From contig CANBTI010000021.1 in assembly GCA_947372355.1 (NCBI GenBank), forward strand, positions 1 to 34,930: a stretch of DNA of 34,930 nucleotides, read 5' to 3'. A model generated the notes under the pieces. That model had not been told where the DNA came from. It was given only the letters and a program-made list of their open reading frames with translations, and made no database searches. This document shows positions 6,866 through 15,743 of this stretch, piece after piece. Source of the DNA: Bdellovibrionales bacterium. Its GTDB lineage: Bacteria > Bdellovibrionota > UBA1018 > CAIMNF01. Numbering within the stretch: position 1 is the stretch's first letter; each line of letters opens with the position of its first letter. The translations under genes and the position numbers were made by a program.

Positions 6866-9091
6866 ATGTCCAATCAAAATTCACAACCAAGATTCAACGC
6901 AATTCAAACTGTTATTTCTAGAAAAACAAAAATAGTTGAAGCACCTAAAGATGAAAAAGGTAAAACACTAAAAATTTCTGATTTTTACGGCATCAGCACT
7001 TTTAGCTTGAAACAAATGAAGCATAAGCTTCCAAACGATATTTATAAAAGATTGGTGCAAACCATTCAATCTGGTAAAAAACTTGAAATCGAAGTTGCCA
7101 ATGTAGTTGCACATGCTGTGAAAGAATGGGCAATGGAAAATGGAGTCACTCACTACACTCACTGGTTCCAACCGCAAACGGGCACCACCGCTGAAAAGCA
7201 TGATGCATTTTTGAATGTAGATAGCTCCGGTGTTCCGATGGAACGATTCTCAGGATCACAATTAATTCAGTCTGAACCGGATGCATCTAGTTTTCCATCG
7301 GGCGGAATGAGAACAACTTTCGAGGCACGCGGTTATGCCGCTTGGGATCCGACATCACCAATTTTCATTTCAGAATCTGGATCTACTCGCACCCTTTGTA
7401 TTCCATCGGTATTTATTTCTTATCATGGTGATGCACTCGATGAAAAAACAGGCTTACTCAGAAGTAATGAAGCCATCACTACTCGCGCAATTAAACTTTT
7501 AAATCTCATTGGTGATAAAGGCGTTACTTCCATCATTACCAACATGGGACCTGAGCAAGAATACTTCCTGATCGATCGTGCATTTTATGCATTAAGACCA
7601 GATCTCATTATGTCTGGCAGAACCCTACTCGGAGCCCGCCCTCCAAAAGGACAACAATTAGAAGATCACTATTTTGGTAGCATTCCATCCCGCGTTCTTT
7701 CGTACATGACCGAATGTGAATACGAAATGTTTAAATTGGGAGTTCCTGCCAAAACTAGACATAATGAAGTTGCACCAATGCAATTTGAACTTGCACCTAT
7801 TTTTGAAGAATCAAACATTGCTGTTGATCACAATCACGTTGCAATGGAAGTTCTCCGTCGTGTTGCTAAAAAACATGACTTTGAAGTTCTACTTCATGAA
7901 AAACCTTTCGCAGGTGTAAACGGTAGCGGAAAACACAATAACTGGTCCATGGGAATTGGAACAGGCCCAAATGAATTGGAAGGAATTAATCTTCTCGATC
8001 CAGGAAAAACACCTCATCAAAACATGAGATTCCTTCTGTTTTTAATGGCAACGCTAAAGGGTCTCAATAAACATGCCGGCCTACTTCGCGCATCTATTGC
8101 ATCTTCGGGTAATGATCATCGCCTTGGAGCAAATGAAGCTCCTCCTGCGATCATTTCAGCATTCTTGGGAAATATGCTCGATAACATGTTAAATGAAATC
8201 GAAAAAGATACGCATAAAAACCTAGATTATAAAGAAGTGGTGATTAAACTCGGCGTGAGCAAACTCCCAACAGTCATGAAAGACAATACTGACCGAAACC
8301 GTACCTCTCCTTTTGCATTTACAGGAAATAAATTTGAATTTCGCGCGGTTGGATCTTCCGCTTCATGTGCGTTCCCTGTAACCATCATCAATTGTGCAGT
8401 TGCGGATGCGATCGATGAAATTACTGCTTCTTTGGAAGAAAAAATGAAAACATCCAAATCCATTGAAGAGGCTATTTTTGTAGTCGTGAAGGAAGCAATC
8501 AAAGAAACTAAACAAGTACGCTTTGAAGGAAACGGTTATTCTGGTGATTGGGTAACTGAAGCTGAAAAACGTGGTCTTCCACATCTAAAAACCACTCCAG
8601 AAGCGCTTCATGAAATCATTAGTGCAAAATCAATTAAATTACTCACTGGTTTAAAAGTGTTTTCTGAAGAAGAAGTTAAATCACGTTTTCACGTTCGTAT
8701 TGAGATCTACAATAAAAAGGTATTGATCGAAGGTGAATGCATGCAAACCATGGTTGAAACTCAAATTCTACCAGCTGCATATCAGTATGCAGGCGTGCTT
8801 GCAGAAGGTGTATCGGCTTGTAAATCGGCAGGTATTCCAGCTCCTCAAACGGAAGCATTTACTAAATTAAATCAAGTGATCGGGCTAGCTCAAGCCGAAC
8901 TAAAAAAACTTGAAAGAATTTTAGCGAGCGTATTTGCACTTGAAGATGAAGAAGCACGCGCTACTAAAATTGCTTCTGAACTAAAACCACAAATGGAAGC
9001 CCTCAGAGTACAATGCGATACCCTTGAAAACATGGTTGCAGATAACTTCTGGCCATTACCAAAATATCGCGAAATGCTTATGATTTCGTAA
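6866..9091 (+). CDS. glnN: Type III glutamine synthetase
   Basis: The protein has 741 residues, the length of the large GSIII class (about 700-730), not GSI/II (about 350-470). Expected catalytic stretches are present: MGPEQEYFLID (about 227-237), the GSIII-specific KTRHNEVAPMQFELAP (296-311), NGSGKHNNWSM (352-362), GNDHRLGANEAPP (415-427) and NRTSPFAFTGNKFEFR (478-493). It makes glutamine from glutamate, ammonia and ATP and acts as a dodecamer in the cytosol. The ribosome binding site GGAAACGGAG lies before the ATG. The gene stands alone, preceded by an inverted repeat that may carry nitrogen control. Its last 14 bases overlap the convergent glycosyltransferase gene. Confidence 0.95.
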   Translation: MSNQNSQPRFNAIQTVISRKTKIVEAPKDEKGKTLKISDFYGISTFSLKQMKHKLPNDIYKRLVQTIQSGKKLEIEVANVVAHAVKEWAMENGVTHYTHWFQPQTGTTAEKHDAFLNVDSSGVPMERFSGSQLIQSEPDASSFPSGGMRTTFEARGYAAWDPTSPIFISESGSTRTLCIPSVFISYHGDALDEKTGLLRSNEAITTRAIKLLNLIGDKGVTSIITNMGPEQEYFLIDRAFYALRPDLIMSGRTLLGARPPKGQQLEDHYFGSIPSRVLSYMTECEYEMFKLGVPAKTRHNEVAPMQFELAPIFEESNIAVDHNHVAMEVLRRVAKKHDFEVLLHEKPFAGVNGSGKHNNWSMGIGTGPNELEGINLLDPGKTPHQNMRFLLFLMATLKGLNKHAGLLRASIASSGNDHRLGANEAPPAIISAFLGNMLDNMLNEIEKDTHKNLDYKEVVIKLGVSKLPTVMKDNTDRNRTSPFAFTGNKFEFRAVGSSASCAFPVTIINCAVADAIDEITASLEEKMKTSKSIEEAIFVVVKEAIKETKQVRFEGNGYSGDWVTEAEKRGLPHLKTTPEALHEIISAKSIKLLTGLKVFSEEEVKSRFHVRIEIYNKKVLIEGECMQTMVETQILPAAYQYAGVLAEGVSACKSAGIPAPQTEAFTKLNQVIGLAQAELKKLERILASVFALEDEEARATKIASELKPQMEALRVQCDTLENMVADNFWPLPKYREMLMIS

Positions 9092-9935
9092 TTCCATTTT
9101 TACAACGACGGTATTCATGATTTTCAAGAAGCGCCCGGTACATTTCAATATGTTCGGGCGTTTCTGCTAATCTCTCATGATAAAGATGCCACTGAACGGC
9201 AACACCAATTTTACCCACACAACGCACTCCTGAGTTTCTCACCCTGACAAACAGATCTCCATCTTCTCCCCAATAAGATTTAAAGTCCTCATTGTATCCA
9301 TTCACATCTATTAATGTTTTGGTCGATATGGAAAAGTTTGACCCAAGCAAATCATAAACTCGATCTCTTTTAAGAATTTTCAATACCCAAGAAGGTGCGT
9401 TTAATCTGATCGATCTCAATACATTTCTAGTTTCACCCTTTAATCCAGAAATCATTAAATCAACCTGCAAACCTTGGTTAAACTTTAAAACGTTTTCGGG
9501 TAAAAGTTGATTTGTAATTTCAGAACTTAGATCCACTCTTCTTCCCATAAAAAGCAAGGGTTCAAAGTTCACAGACTTGTGTTCATGAACATGATCCTCA
9601 ACAAAACGATGGTGTACAATCACATCGTGATCAACACAAATAACAACAGGGTACTTTTGGGGATCAACTTGGCGAAATACATTATTATTAATTTTTGATT
9701 TTCTATATCCTTCGTCAGGATGCCAAATATGAATAAAATGAAATTCGAAGTTTCTTTTTAACTTTAACAACAAATCGCGAGTTTCATCTCCTGAGCCATC
9801 ATCGGCTATGAACAACTCAAAGTTCTTATAGCTCTGGTTCATAAACGACATCAAACACAACTCTAAGCTTTTAGGATTATTGTAAGTGGTAACGACTACT
9901 GCAACATTGGGATAATCTTTATTCAATATATTCAT
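9078..9935 (-). CDS. Family 2 glycosyltransferase with GT7-type C-terminal domain
   Basis: The 285-residue protein has a GT-A fold: the nucleotide-binding start VAVVVTTYNN (11-20), DDGSGD (45-50), a metal-binding DHD at 102-104, and YWGEDGDLFVR (221-231), the galactosyltransferase-type (GT7C) acceptor/catalytic motif. It has no membrane segment. Such enzymes add sugars to polysaccharide, LPS or glycoprotein acceptors; donor and acceptor are unknown. Its ATG lies within the end of the SpoIID gene (17-base overlap), so the two are co-transcribed. It also overlaps glnN by 14 bases at the 3' end in convergent orientation. Confidence 0.87.
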   Translation of the reverse strand: MNILNKDYPNVAVVVTTYNNPKSLELCLMSFMNQSYKNFELFIADDGSGDETRDLLLKLKRNFEFHFIHIWHPDEGYRKSKINNNVFRQVDPQKYPVVICVDHDVIVHHRFVEDHVHEHKSVNFEPLLFMGRRVDLSSEITNQLLPENVLKFNQGLQVDLMISGLKGETRNVLRSIRLNAPSWVLKILKRDRVYDLLGSNFSISTKTLIDVNGYNEDFKSYWGEDGDLFVRVRNSGVRCVGKIGVAVQWHLYHERLAETPEHIEMYRALLENHEYRRCKNGITKS

Positions 9936-11133
9936 TCATCACAGATTCAAGTGTTGTGTCAGTATAATAGAACTTAACGATTTGATCAAAGGTCCAACCT
10001 AATTGAAGAGCATATTCTTTTGCGCCCACCTGAGCCATGCCCACACCATGACCATATCCTTTTCCACTAATTTGAACAACAGCCTTAGAATTAAGCATCA
10101 CCACCTGAAGATTAAATAGCGTACTGCGTAGCTTTAATGTTTTTCTAAACGTAGTTCCTGGTACTTTTGTTTTTTTTCCAGATGAACTGATCAGAGTTAC
10201 AAAACTTACTCTTCCACTTTCATTGATGTCAGTTGCTTCGATTTCAATTTTTTTTGTGTTTTTAGAAAATACAGATGCAATTTGACTGAGGGGAATGAAC
10301 TTTTCCCAGTTAGTTTGGGCATCTGAAACCACATATTGCTCTTGTTTGCTAATACAATAAGGAAGTGTCTGTCCAAATGCATTGATGGCACTTTCTGTTT
10401 TTCCACCACTATCGGCAGAAAAATAAGCTTTGATAATTTTTCCCTGATACTTCAGCACTTGTGATGATGTTTCGCTCACTGCTTCGTCAGTAACACTGCT
10501 GTGATTCGTAAATCCCGAATAGGCCTGAAACTCGATCGTATCATTTAAATCATAAATTGATCCAATCACCGATCTTGTATTCAATACAGTCCACCAAGCA
10601 AAAGATCTAGCAGCAACTGCCTGAGCCTTTAGCGCTTCTTTAGGCCATCCACTACCCACTTCTGCAGGCACAACACCTTGAAGATATTTTTCAGGCTCTA
10701 CCAAGTTTACAATTTGAACCATATTATTACTTAAACCACCGTTGATGATGGCCACAAAATTACCTTCATAAGAATATGAAGCTAAACTTGAATCGCGATT
10801 AACCTTAAATGGTTTTGTACATTCAAAATAAAATGCCGGGGAATTTTCTTGGAATGAAAAATTCAATTTTTTAAGTTTTGCTTTTAACTGAACGGATGAA
10901 AGCAGAAAATCTTTTCTACTTTCAATTAGATCACCTGATTTAACCCACTCTTGATTAGAGTTTAATTGGGCCACATATTGATTACAAACTTCGTCAGAAG
11001 TGATCTCTACCATCGAAACCACACTCTCTCTCCCTTGAGGCACTGGGTAAGCCCCACGATGAGGGAAAACCAAAACTCTGAACGGTGAGGCAGATACTGT
11101 TTCAATCAATAAGGTTAAAATCAGAGCCAACAT
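9919..11133 (-). CDS. Secreted SpoIID/LytB-domain peptidoglycan hydrolase-like protein
   Basis: The 404-residue precursor has a short signal peptide (hydrophobic MLALILTLLIETVSAS, cleavage near 16). Hallmarks of the SpoIID/LytB domain are clear: EKYLQGVVPAEVGSGWPKEA (about 148-167; the Glu in PAEV corresponds to the catalytic Glu of SpoIID), QAVAARSFAWW (171-181), AYFSADSGGKT (236-246) and GKGYGHGVGMAQVGA (367-381). SpoIID is a lytic transglycosylase that needs glycan strands stripped of stem peptides; outside spore formers such proteins act on the cell wall during division or, possibly, predation. The promoter lies seven bases before the ATG, with no ribosome binding site, which suggests a leaderless mRNA shared with the overlapping glycosyltransferase gene. 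Confidence 0.92.
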   Translation of the reverse strand: MLALILTLLIETVSASPFRVLVFPHRGAYPVPQGRESVVSMVEITSDEVCNQYVAQLNSNQEWVKSGDLIESRKDFLLSSVQLKAKLKKLNFSFQENSPAFYFECTKPFKVNRDSSLASYSYEGNFVAIINGGLSNNMVQIVNLVEPEKYLQGVVPAEVGSGWPKEALKAQAVAARSFAWWTVLNTRSVIGSIYDLNDTIEFQAYSGFTNHSSVTDEAVSETSSQVLKYQGKIIKAYFSADSGGKTESAINAFGQTLPYCISKQEQYVVSDAQTNWEKFIPLSQIASVFSKNTKKIEIEATDINESGRVSFVTLISSSGKKTKVPGTTFRKTLKLRSTLFNLQVVMLNSKAVVQISGKGYGHGVGMAQVGAKEYALQLGWTFDQIVKFYYTDTTLESVMNEYIE

Positions 11134-11140
11134 AGAGCGC

Positions 11141-11169
11141 AGTATAGCCTACTTGATAATATGCGTCAA
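11141..11169 (-). promoter_or_regulatory. Strong promoter-like element of the SpoIID gene (leaderless layout)
   Basis: On the minus strand TTGACG (11169-11164), 17 bases, TATACT (11146-11141), then seven bases to the ATG at 11133. Both hexamers match the sigma-70 consensus in five of six positions. Transcription would begin at or next to the start codon. Confidence 0.68.
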
Positions 11170-11191
11170 GTAATCTGTCCTTTGAAAATTA

Positions 11192-12283
11192 CTAAAATTT
11201 TGCCATTTCTTCAATATAACCGAGTAGAGAATCCCGATTGTCGAGATAAGTCCGATCAACCGTGGAGAATGCGGGCCACTTGGTTTTGGTGAGTTCAATG
11301 GTTAACTGTAAATCGCCATACCAATGATAACTCCAGTCCTGCATTCCACCATCAACCTCATACCACTTGTACCCATTAGTAATTCCATGTTCAAACTCCG
11401 TAGAGTTCCAAAGATAAGGAATTTTACGAGAGTAATTTAAGCTCATGTTTTGAACTAAATTATCTAATGGAAAAACATCTGCTTGAGTATCAAATGGATA
11501 ATTCACCACCTCTGCTCCACCATGAAAATTTGCAGATAATTTAAAGTGATGTTGAGATTGAAATTTCATCATCGCCAGAATTTCTGGCTCACGCTTACCT
11601 AGAGTATTTTGATTATCTACGGTAGTAAAATCAGGAAATGATCGGTTTAAATCTACACCGTTTGAGTTTGCTCGCACTCTCTTCATCGCTCCATCAGGAT
11701 TCATGGATGGCATAATATAAATCTGAACAGAATCAAGTAACTTAGTGATTCTAGAATCAGTTCCGTAGTTTTTTGCTAAATCTTCAATGAATTTAACCAT
11801 GAGCTCACGGCCCACAATTTCATCACCATGCATATTCGCTACATACTTAAACTCAGGTCGCTGTGCCATTGCTAAATTATTCAATTTAGCAGGAGCGGTG
11901 ATTTTAGCAAACATGAGCGATCTACCTTCAACGGATTTCCCAATCTCGATTAATGTAATCAATTTGGGGAATTGTTTCTCCAGTGATTGCATTTTTTTAA
12001 TTACGTTTTCAGGAGTTGGATAATCTGCACCCATTTTAGACTGCACGGGAAGTAGTTCAGAAAATTGGGCTTTTTTAGCAGTTAAAAAATTTACTAAATT
12101 TTTAGAGCCATAAACCTCAAACCCCATTTTACTCACGTGATCAATAATCATTTCTGGATTTTTAGAAATTTCTTTCAAGAGATTGTGATCTGGATCGATC
12201 ACTAAAAATCCAGTTTCTATTTTATGAGCAATAGCATTAGTCATCATTGACAATCCCAACGCGAACATTAAAAAAGTTTTCAT
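11192..12283 (-). CDS. Secreted M14 zinc carboxypeptidase
   Basis: The 363-residue precursor has a signal peptide (cleavage near 19) and a propeptide-like stretch before the catalytic domain (from about 85). Zinc ligands are His152 and Glu155 (NMHGDEIVGREL) and His244 (ANFHGGAE). The substrate-binding DLNRSFP (211-217), the MNPDG signature (194-198) and the catalytic Glu330 (LTIELTK) are all in place. The pattern HGDE, DLNRSFPD, NFHGGAEV is that of the carboxypeptidase D/E (M14B) group. It should remove C-terminal residues from peptides, or trim peptidoglycan stem peptides, in the periplasm or outside. The ATG overlaps the stop of the START-domain gene (ATGA), so translation is coupled. Confidence 0.92.
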   Translation of the reverse strand: MKTFLMFALGLSMMTNAIAHKIETGFLVIDPDHNLLKEISKNPEMIIDHVSKMGFEVYGSKNLVNFLTAKKAQFSELLPVQSKMGADYPTPENVIKKMQSLEKQFPKLITLIEIGKSVEGRSLMFAKITAPAKLNNLAMAQRPEFKYVANMHGDEIVGRELMVKFIEDLAKNYGTDSRITKLLDSVQIYIMPSMNPDGAMKRVRANSNGVDLNRSFPDFTTVDNQNTLGKREPEILAMMKFQSQHHFKLSANFHGGAEVVNYPFDTQADVFPLDNLVQNMSLNYSRKIPYLWNSTEFEHGITNGYKWYEVDGGMQDWSYHWYGDLQLTIELTKTKWPAFSTVDRTYLDNRDSLLGYIEEMAKF

Positions 12284-13128
12284 TTTTTATTTTTCCCCTT
12301 TGTTTTAACTTTTGCTTTAATTTTTACTTCTTCAAAATACTTTTCAATCTTAGGCAACACCCGAATGTCTTCTCTCATTGAAATCTTTTTAAGTGCCGAT
12401 AAGGTGTTGTGTGGCCATTTTTTTTGAGATGTATTCACCAACCAAAGTGGGATTGCTCCCTTTGGATCCACTTCCATCTCAACAGCAACCTTGGTGGCTC
12501 TCAGTCCGTTGCTCTCTTTTAAATAATAGTAAGAATCAACGATATTGCCACGAACAATTCCACTCACAGGAGGAATGGATTCAGTTTCAATGGATTTCAT
12601 GCTGATTAGCATTGTTGGTGGCTGAACATTAACTTTTGCATTTACCCTAAAAACAAAATCCCTGTTTTGACATGGCCAAGGTACCTTTATTTGGTTATAC
12701 CCCACACGCTCATACTCACTCACTTCACGAATGATCTTTGATTCTACAAAAGAATCGATCCATTCTTTTTGCAGGGCTTCGTCTTGTAAAATTGTTGCGA
12801 TTTTTTTTAAAGGAGCTGGAATTAGAATTTCACCCCTAAATGCAACTAAATCAGAGTTTGGATTTTTTTTCTCGTATGTTTTAATTCCATCTTGATCATC
12901 AATTAATTTCCACTGATTAACATTTGCTTTTAGCCGATGATTCTCGTCATCAAAAACACCCTGATCCTCAGCTAGTTCAATTTTATTTTCAACTTGCTTT
13001 GAATTTGATTCATTCTTTTTAATGGATACATTTTCAGATTCCGGCTGAGGCGTAGAAATCATTTGTGGTCCACTGCAGGAAACTACAAACAATAGAACAA
13101 AAACAGATTGCAAAAAAACTAATCTCAT
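12280..13128 (-). CDS. START-domain lipoprotein
   Basis: The protein has 282 residues from the ATG at 13128; a GTG at 13146 would add six residues before the signal and is less likely. The lipobox ends VVSC (Cys18). A polar linker leads into a START/SRPBCC domain (about 75-265), recognisable from WKLIDDQDGIKTYEKK, the REVSEYERVGYNQIKVPWP segment and NRDFVFRV. START domains have a deep pocket for lipids or other hydrophobic ligands, so this may carry or sense lipid at the inner face of the outer membrane. A basic Lys-rich tail ends the protein. It is translationally coupled to the M14 peptidase gene (4-base overlap), an unusual pairing. No promoter is obvious. Confidence 0.82.
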   Translation of the reverse strand: MRLVFLQSVFVLLFVVSCSGPQMISTPQPESENVSIKKNESNSKQVENKIELAEDQGVFDDENHRLKANVNQWKLIDDQDGIKTYEKKNPNSDLVAFRGEILIPAPLKKIATILQDEALQKEWIDSFVESKIIREVSEYERVGYNQIKVPWPCQNRDFVFRVNAKVNVQPPTMLISMKSIETESIPPVSGIVRGNIVDSYYYLKESNGLRATKVAVEMEVDPKGAIPLWLVNTSQKKWPHNTLSALKKISMREDIRVLPKIEKYFEEVKIKAKVKTKGKNKK

Positions 13129-13182
13129 ACACGAACAGTATGTCACCCTATAGAAACAACTTCATCCATTTATTCATTTTAA

Positions 13183-14724
13183 CTACTGACTTGCTGTGCA
13201 AATCCGATAAACTCTGGTGATCGCTGGGTCGCCCCACGTTACCCCTTCAATTAATAATTTTTGAATTGGAAATTTCGTTCTGCGTTTTAGTCGATTCCAA
13301 TCAACGCATCGAACATTTTTCTCAAATAATATTTTTTGCTCATCTTGAACGATCACAGAACCACCGAGCGCCAAAAAACTAACGAGATCTTGCTTTGTGT
13401 ACAACCTTTGTACAGATTTACCAATCGCGGCAGAAACAAGACCAAACTCGTGCCAAATATCTTTTGATTCAATATAAAATGCTAATTCACTTGTATTTTT
13501 TGCAGCAAAATCTTTTAACCCTGCAAAGTCATTCTCACCGATTTCAACAGCTGAAACTCGAACTAAATTAACGATTAGCAGTGAGGAGAGTGCAACAAAC
13601 TTGATCTTTCCTCTGACAAATCCCATCAAAAAAACAAAAAAAGACAATAATATTCCAATTACAATTTCAATTCCAATCCATTGTCCCAAATAAAGTCGAA
13701 CTAAAATTATAAATATTAGAGAGTAAAAAATTGAATAGAGTAATAAATTTATTTTTTTTATTTTTGAATTAATTTCTAAATCAACTTCGGAAGCTAACAT
13801 TGCCATTATGGGTGTTAAAAAATAAAGATAACTATTCACCCTATATGGAAACACGGTAAAAAATATAGCCGACAATAAAGTATAGGAGAGATAAAATTTT
13901 TGATTTTTCTTCCACGCATCTCTTGTTTGATTCTGAAAACAACCAACGATAATCACACCTAACCAAGGGAATAGCGAAAAAAGAAACTCGCCCCAAAGCC
14001 CCATAATGCTTCCATGAACAGTGGATATTTTCCCAATATTTTCTGAATATAAAAATTGATTCAGCATCTCTTTTTGATTTGTTTGAGCAGCTAAGAAATA
14101 CCAACTCAACCCAACAATAACGCCAAAAATTATCGATAACCAAAACTTTTTAATTTTCACTAATTTTAAATCCCAAACCAACAAACTCATCGTGAATAGA
14201 ACTGGATAAAGTGGTCCCTTTACCCATGCCATGATCCCCACCATCATAAACGCTAAGGTAATTCTTGATTCTAATACCGCCCACCAAGATGCCAAGAAGA
14301 AGAAAACGATCCAAACTTCCATTTGAGCCGTACTTCCATAGGTCATCGATCCAAGAGATGATGCAAATAACAAAGCTGCAATTTCTGGATTTTTAAGTTT
14401 AAGGATCGTTCCAATTTTAAAGGTAAAAAATGCACTTCCCACCAAAGCTAGAACTGAAGAAATCAAAGCTCCAAAAACACTAATACCAAAAACTTTCCAC
14501 CCGACAATGGTTGCCCAGTATTGTAACGGTGGTTTTAAAAAATTTGGCTCATTAAATAAACTCGGAATGATCCACTGTTTTTTTTCTAACATCTCAAGGG
14601 CAATGGAGATATAAACTTTTTGATCACCCGTGAGAGGAATACTCATACCCCACAAAGCAACCGAATAGAGGATCAAAATAAAGGTACAAAATACGAAAGG
14701 GTTTTTCAACGATCCAAGGATCAT
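13183..14724 (-). CDS. ArnT/PMT-like membrane glycosyltransferase (GT39/GT83 type)
   Basis: The 513-residue protein has about ten to twelve hydrophobic segments. The first periplasmic loop carries the family signature: an acidic residue in PLTGDQKVYISIALEML (Asp34), then KQWIIPSLFNEPNF and KPPLQYW (64-70), matching the 'dEaryaeia..ml..gdwv.P...KPPL.yW' of ArnT and related undecaprenyl-phosphate-sugar transferases. The C-terminal 120 residues are soluble and periplasmic. It probably moves a sugar from a polyprenyl-phosphate donor to lipid A or protein; the substrate cannot be assigned. Its ATG lies one base after the stop of the coiled-coil gene, within a 6-bp inverted repeat (14725-14741). 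Confidence 0.87.
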   Translation of the reverse strand: MILGSLKNPFVFCTFILILYSVALWGMSIPLTGDQKVYISIALEMLEKKQWIIPSLFNEPNFLKPPLQYWATIVGWKVFGISVFGALISSVLALVGSAFFTFKIGTILKLKNPEIAALLFASSLGSMTYGSTAQMEVWIVFFFLASWWAVLESRITLAFMMVGIMAWVKGPLYPVLFTMSLLVWDLKLVKIKKFWLSIIFGVIVGLSWYFLAAQTNQKEMLNQFLYSENIGKISTVHGSIMGLWGEFLFSLFPWLGVIIVGCFQNQTRDAWKKNQKFYLSYTLLSAIFFTVFPYRVNSYLYFLTPIMAMLASEVDLEINSKIKKINLLLYSIFYSLIFIILVRLYLGQWIGIEIVIGILLSFFVFLMGFVRGKIKFVALSSLLIVNLVRVSAVEIGENDFAGLKDFAAKNTSELAFYIESKDIWHEFGLVSAAIGKSVQRLYTKQDLVSFLALGGSVIVQDEQKILFEKNVRCVDWNRLKRRTKFPIQKLLIEGVTWGDPAITRVYRICTASQ

Positions 14725-14725
14725 C

Positions 14726-15568
14726 TTAGAGATAATCTAAGGTAATTCTATTTTCGCTCGTTTGATCTTGCGCAGAGAAGTGATCACTGTTGTTGATCGA
14801 GTTTTTTTGATCTTTCAAAAAAACTTCACTGAGTTGAGCCTCTTGAAGAGCATCTCTTTTTAATTGATTGGATTCTGAAAATATTCCTGCAATTTTTTCA
14901 ATATTAGAACTATTTCTTTGTGCAGATTCTTTAAGGAGAGTTTTGATTTCAGATCTAAGACTTTCATTACTCACCATCAACTCTGACATTGCTCCCTTGA
15001 TCATGTCTATGTCAGCTAGAACTTCATTTTGCTTAGTATTCATTAATTCAACTACAGCTAAATTTCTCAAACGATTTTCAAGCTGTCTCTCAATTCGTTC
15101 ACCAAATGAAGTCACCATGGAGAGAATTTTTTCTTGGTAATAAACTTGATCTGCTTTCCGTTGCTCATTATTTCTCAACTCAACTTCTCTTGTGTGAGCA
15201 CCAATATCTTCAACTGCTTGTTGAGCACGTTGACTTTGTTGGTAGATGCCTCTCATCGTTCCTTTTAAAATATCAAAAGATTCTGTCAGACTTTTTTCAA
15301 TATCACCGATCAAAGGACGTAGTTGATTTTGAATTTCGCTCGCAATTTTCTGCGTGTTTATTTTGTTAGGTTCGGCACTTTTTTCAGCGTCCTCTAATTT
15401 TGCGATCAGATGGCGATTTTGAACTTTCAGCGCTGATACTTCTTGTTCCTTCACCCACAATCTTTGTTGTGCTTGCTGACCTTCGGCACTCGTTGCGCCT
15501 GAGGTGGTAGTAGCTCGTGAGTTAGTTGAGTTTTCTATAGCCGATGATTTAATTTGATTAGCATTCAT
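14726..15568 (-). CDS. Cytosolic coiled-coil protein of unknown function
   Basis: The 280-residue protein has no signal peptide and no membrane segment. Residues 1-35 are Ser/Thr/Ala/Gln-rich and probably disordered. From 36 to about 240 it is strongly helical with heptad-like Leu/Ile spacing and many Gln, Glu and Lys residues, indicating a long coiled coil. The tail is Asn/Ser/Asp-rich. I do not recognise the family; roles as a scaffold or in positioning envelope enzymes are possible but unsupported. A GGGAA ribosome-binding-like stretch precedes the ATG. The membrane glycosyltransferase gene follows after one base, so the two are one operon. Confidence 0.7.
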   Translation of the reverse strand: MNANQIKSSAIENSTNSRATTTSGATSAEGQQAQQRLWVKEQEVSALKVQNRHLIAKLEDAEKSAEPNKINTQKIASEIQNQLRPLIGDIEKSLTESFDILKGTMRGIYQQSQRAQQAVEDIGAHTREVELRNNEQRKADQVYYQEKILSMVTSFGERIERQLENRLRNLAVVELMNTKQNEVLADIDMIKGAMSELMVSNESLRSEIKTLLKESAQRNSSNIEKIAGIFSESNQLKRDALQEAQLSEVFLKDQKNSINNSDHFSAQDQTSENRITLDYL

Positions 15569-15690
15569 GATTTAAGTTCCCTTTTTAAAACAACAGGAAG
15601 ACTTAATAATTTTTTCATAACATTGCGCATGAATCAATATGTCGAAATTTTGTCGCTTTACTTCATCCATTAAAACGTTGTTCATCGATT
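15569..15690. other. Gene-free stretch upstream of the coiled-coil gene
   Basis: No open frame of note. It holds the 5' region of the coiled-coil gene on the minus strand; the ribosome-binding-like GGGAA lies within 20 bases of the ATG at 15568. No clear -35/-10 pair was found on either strand. Confidence 0.5.
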
Positions 15691-15743
15691 AAACAAAAAA
15701 AAATGGACCCAAAGAACAGTATTTATCTGCTCTTTGGTCCATT
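15691..15743 (-). terminator. Strong intrinsic terminator
   Basis: The segment AATGGACC(C)AAAGA(A)CAG (15702-15719) pairs with CTG(C)TCTTTGGTCCATT (15727-15743). The stem has about 15 pairs with one bulge, one mismatch and a loop around TATTTAT. On the minus strand it runs into the complement of a nine-A tract (15694-15703), a textbook T-run. It ends transcripts coming from the small Cys/His gene and the hairpin array. Confidence 0.85.
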
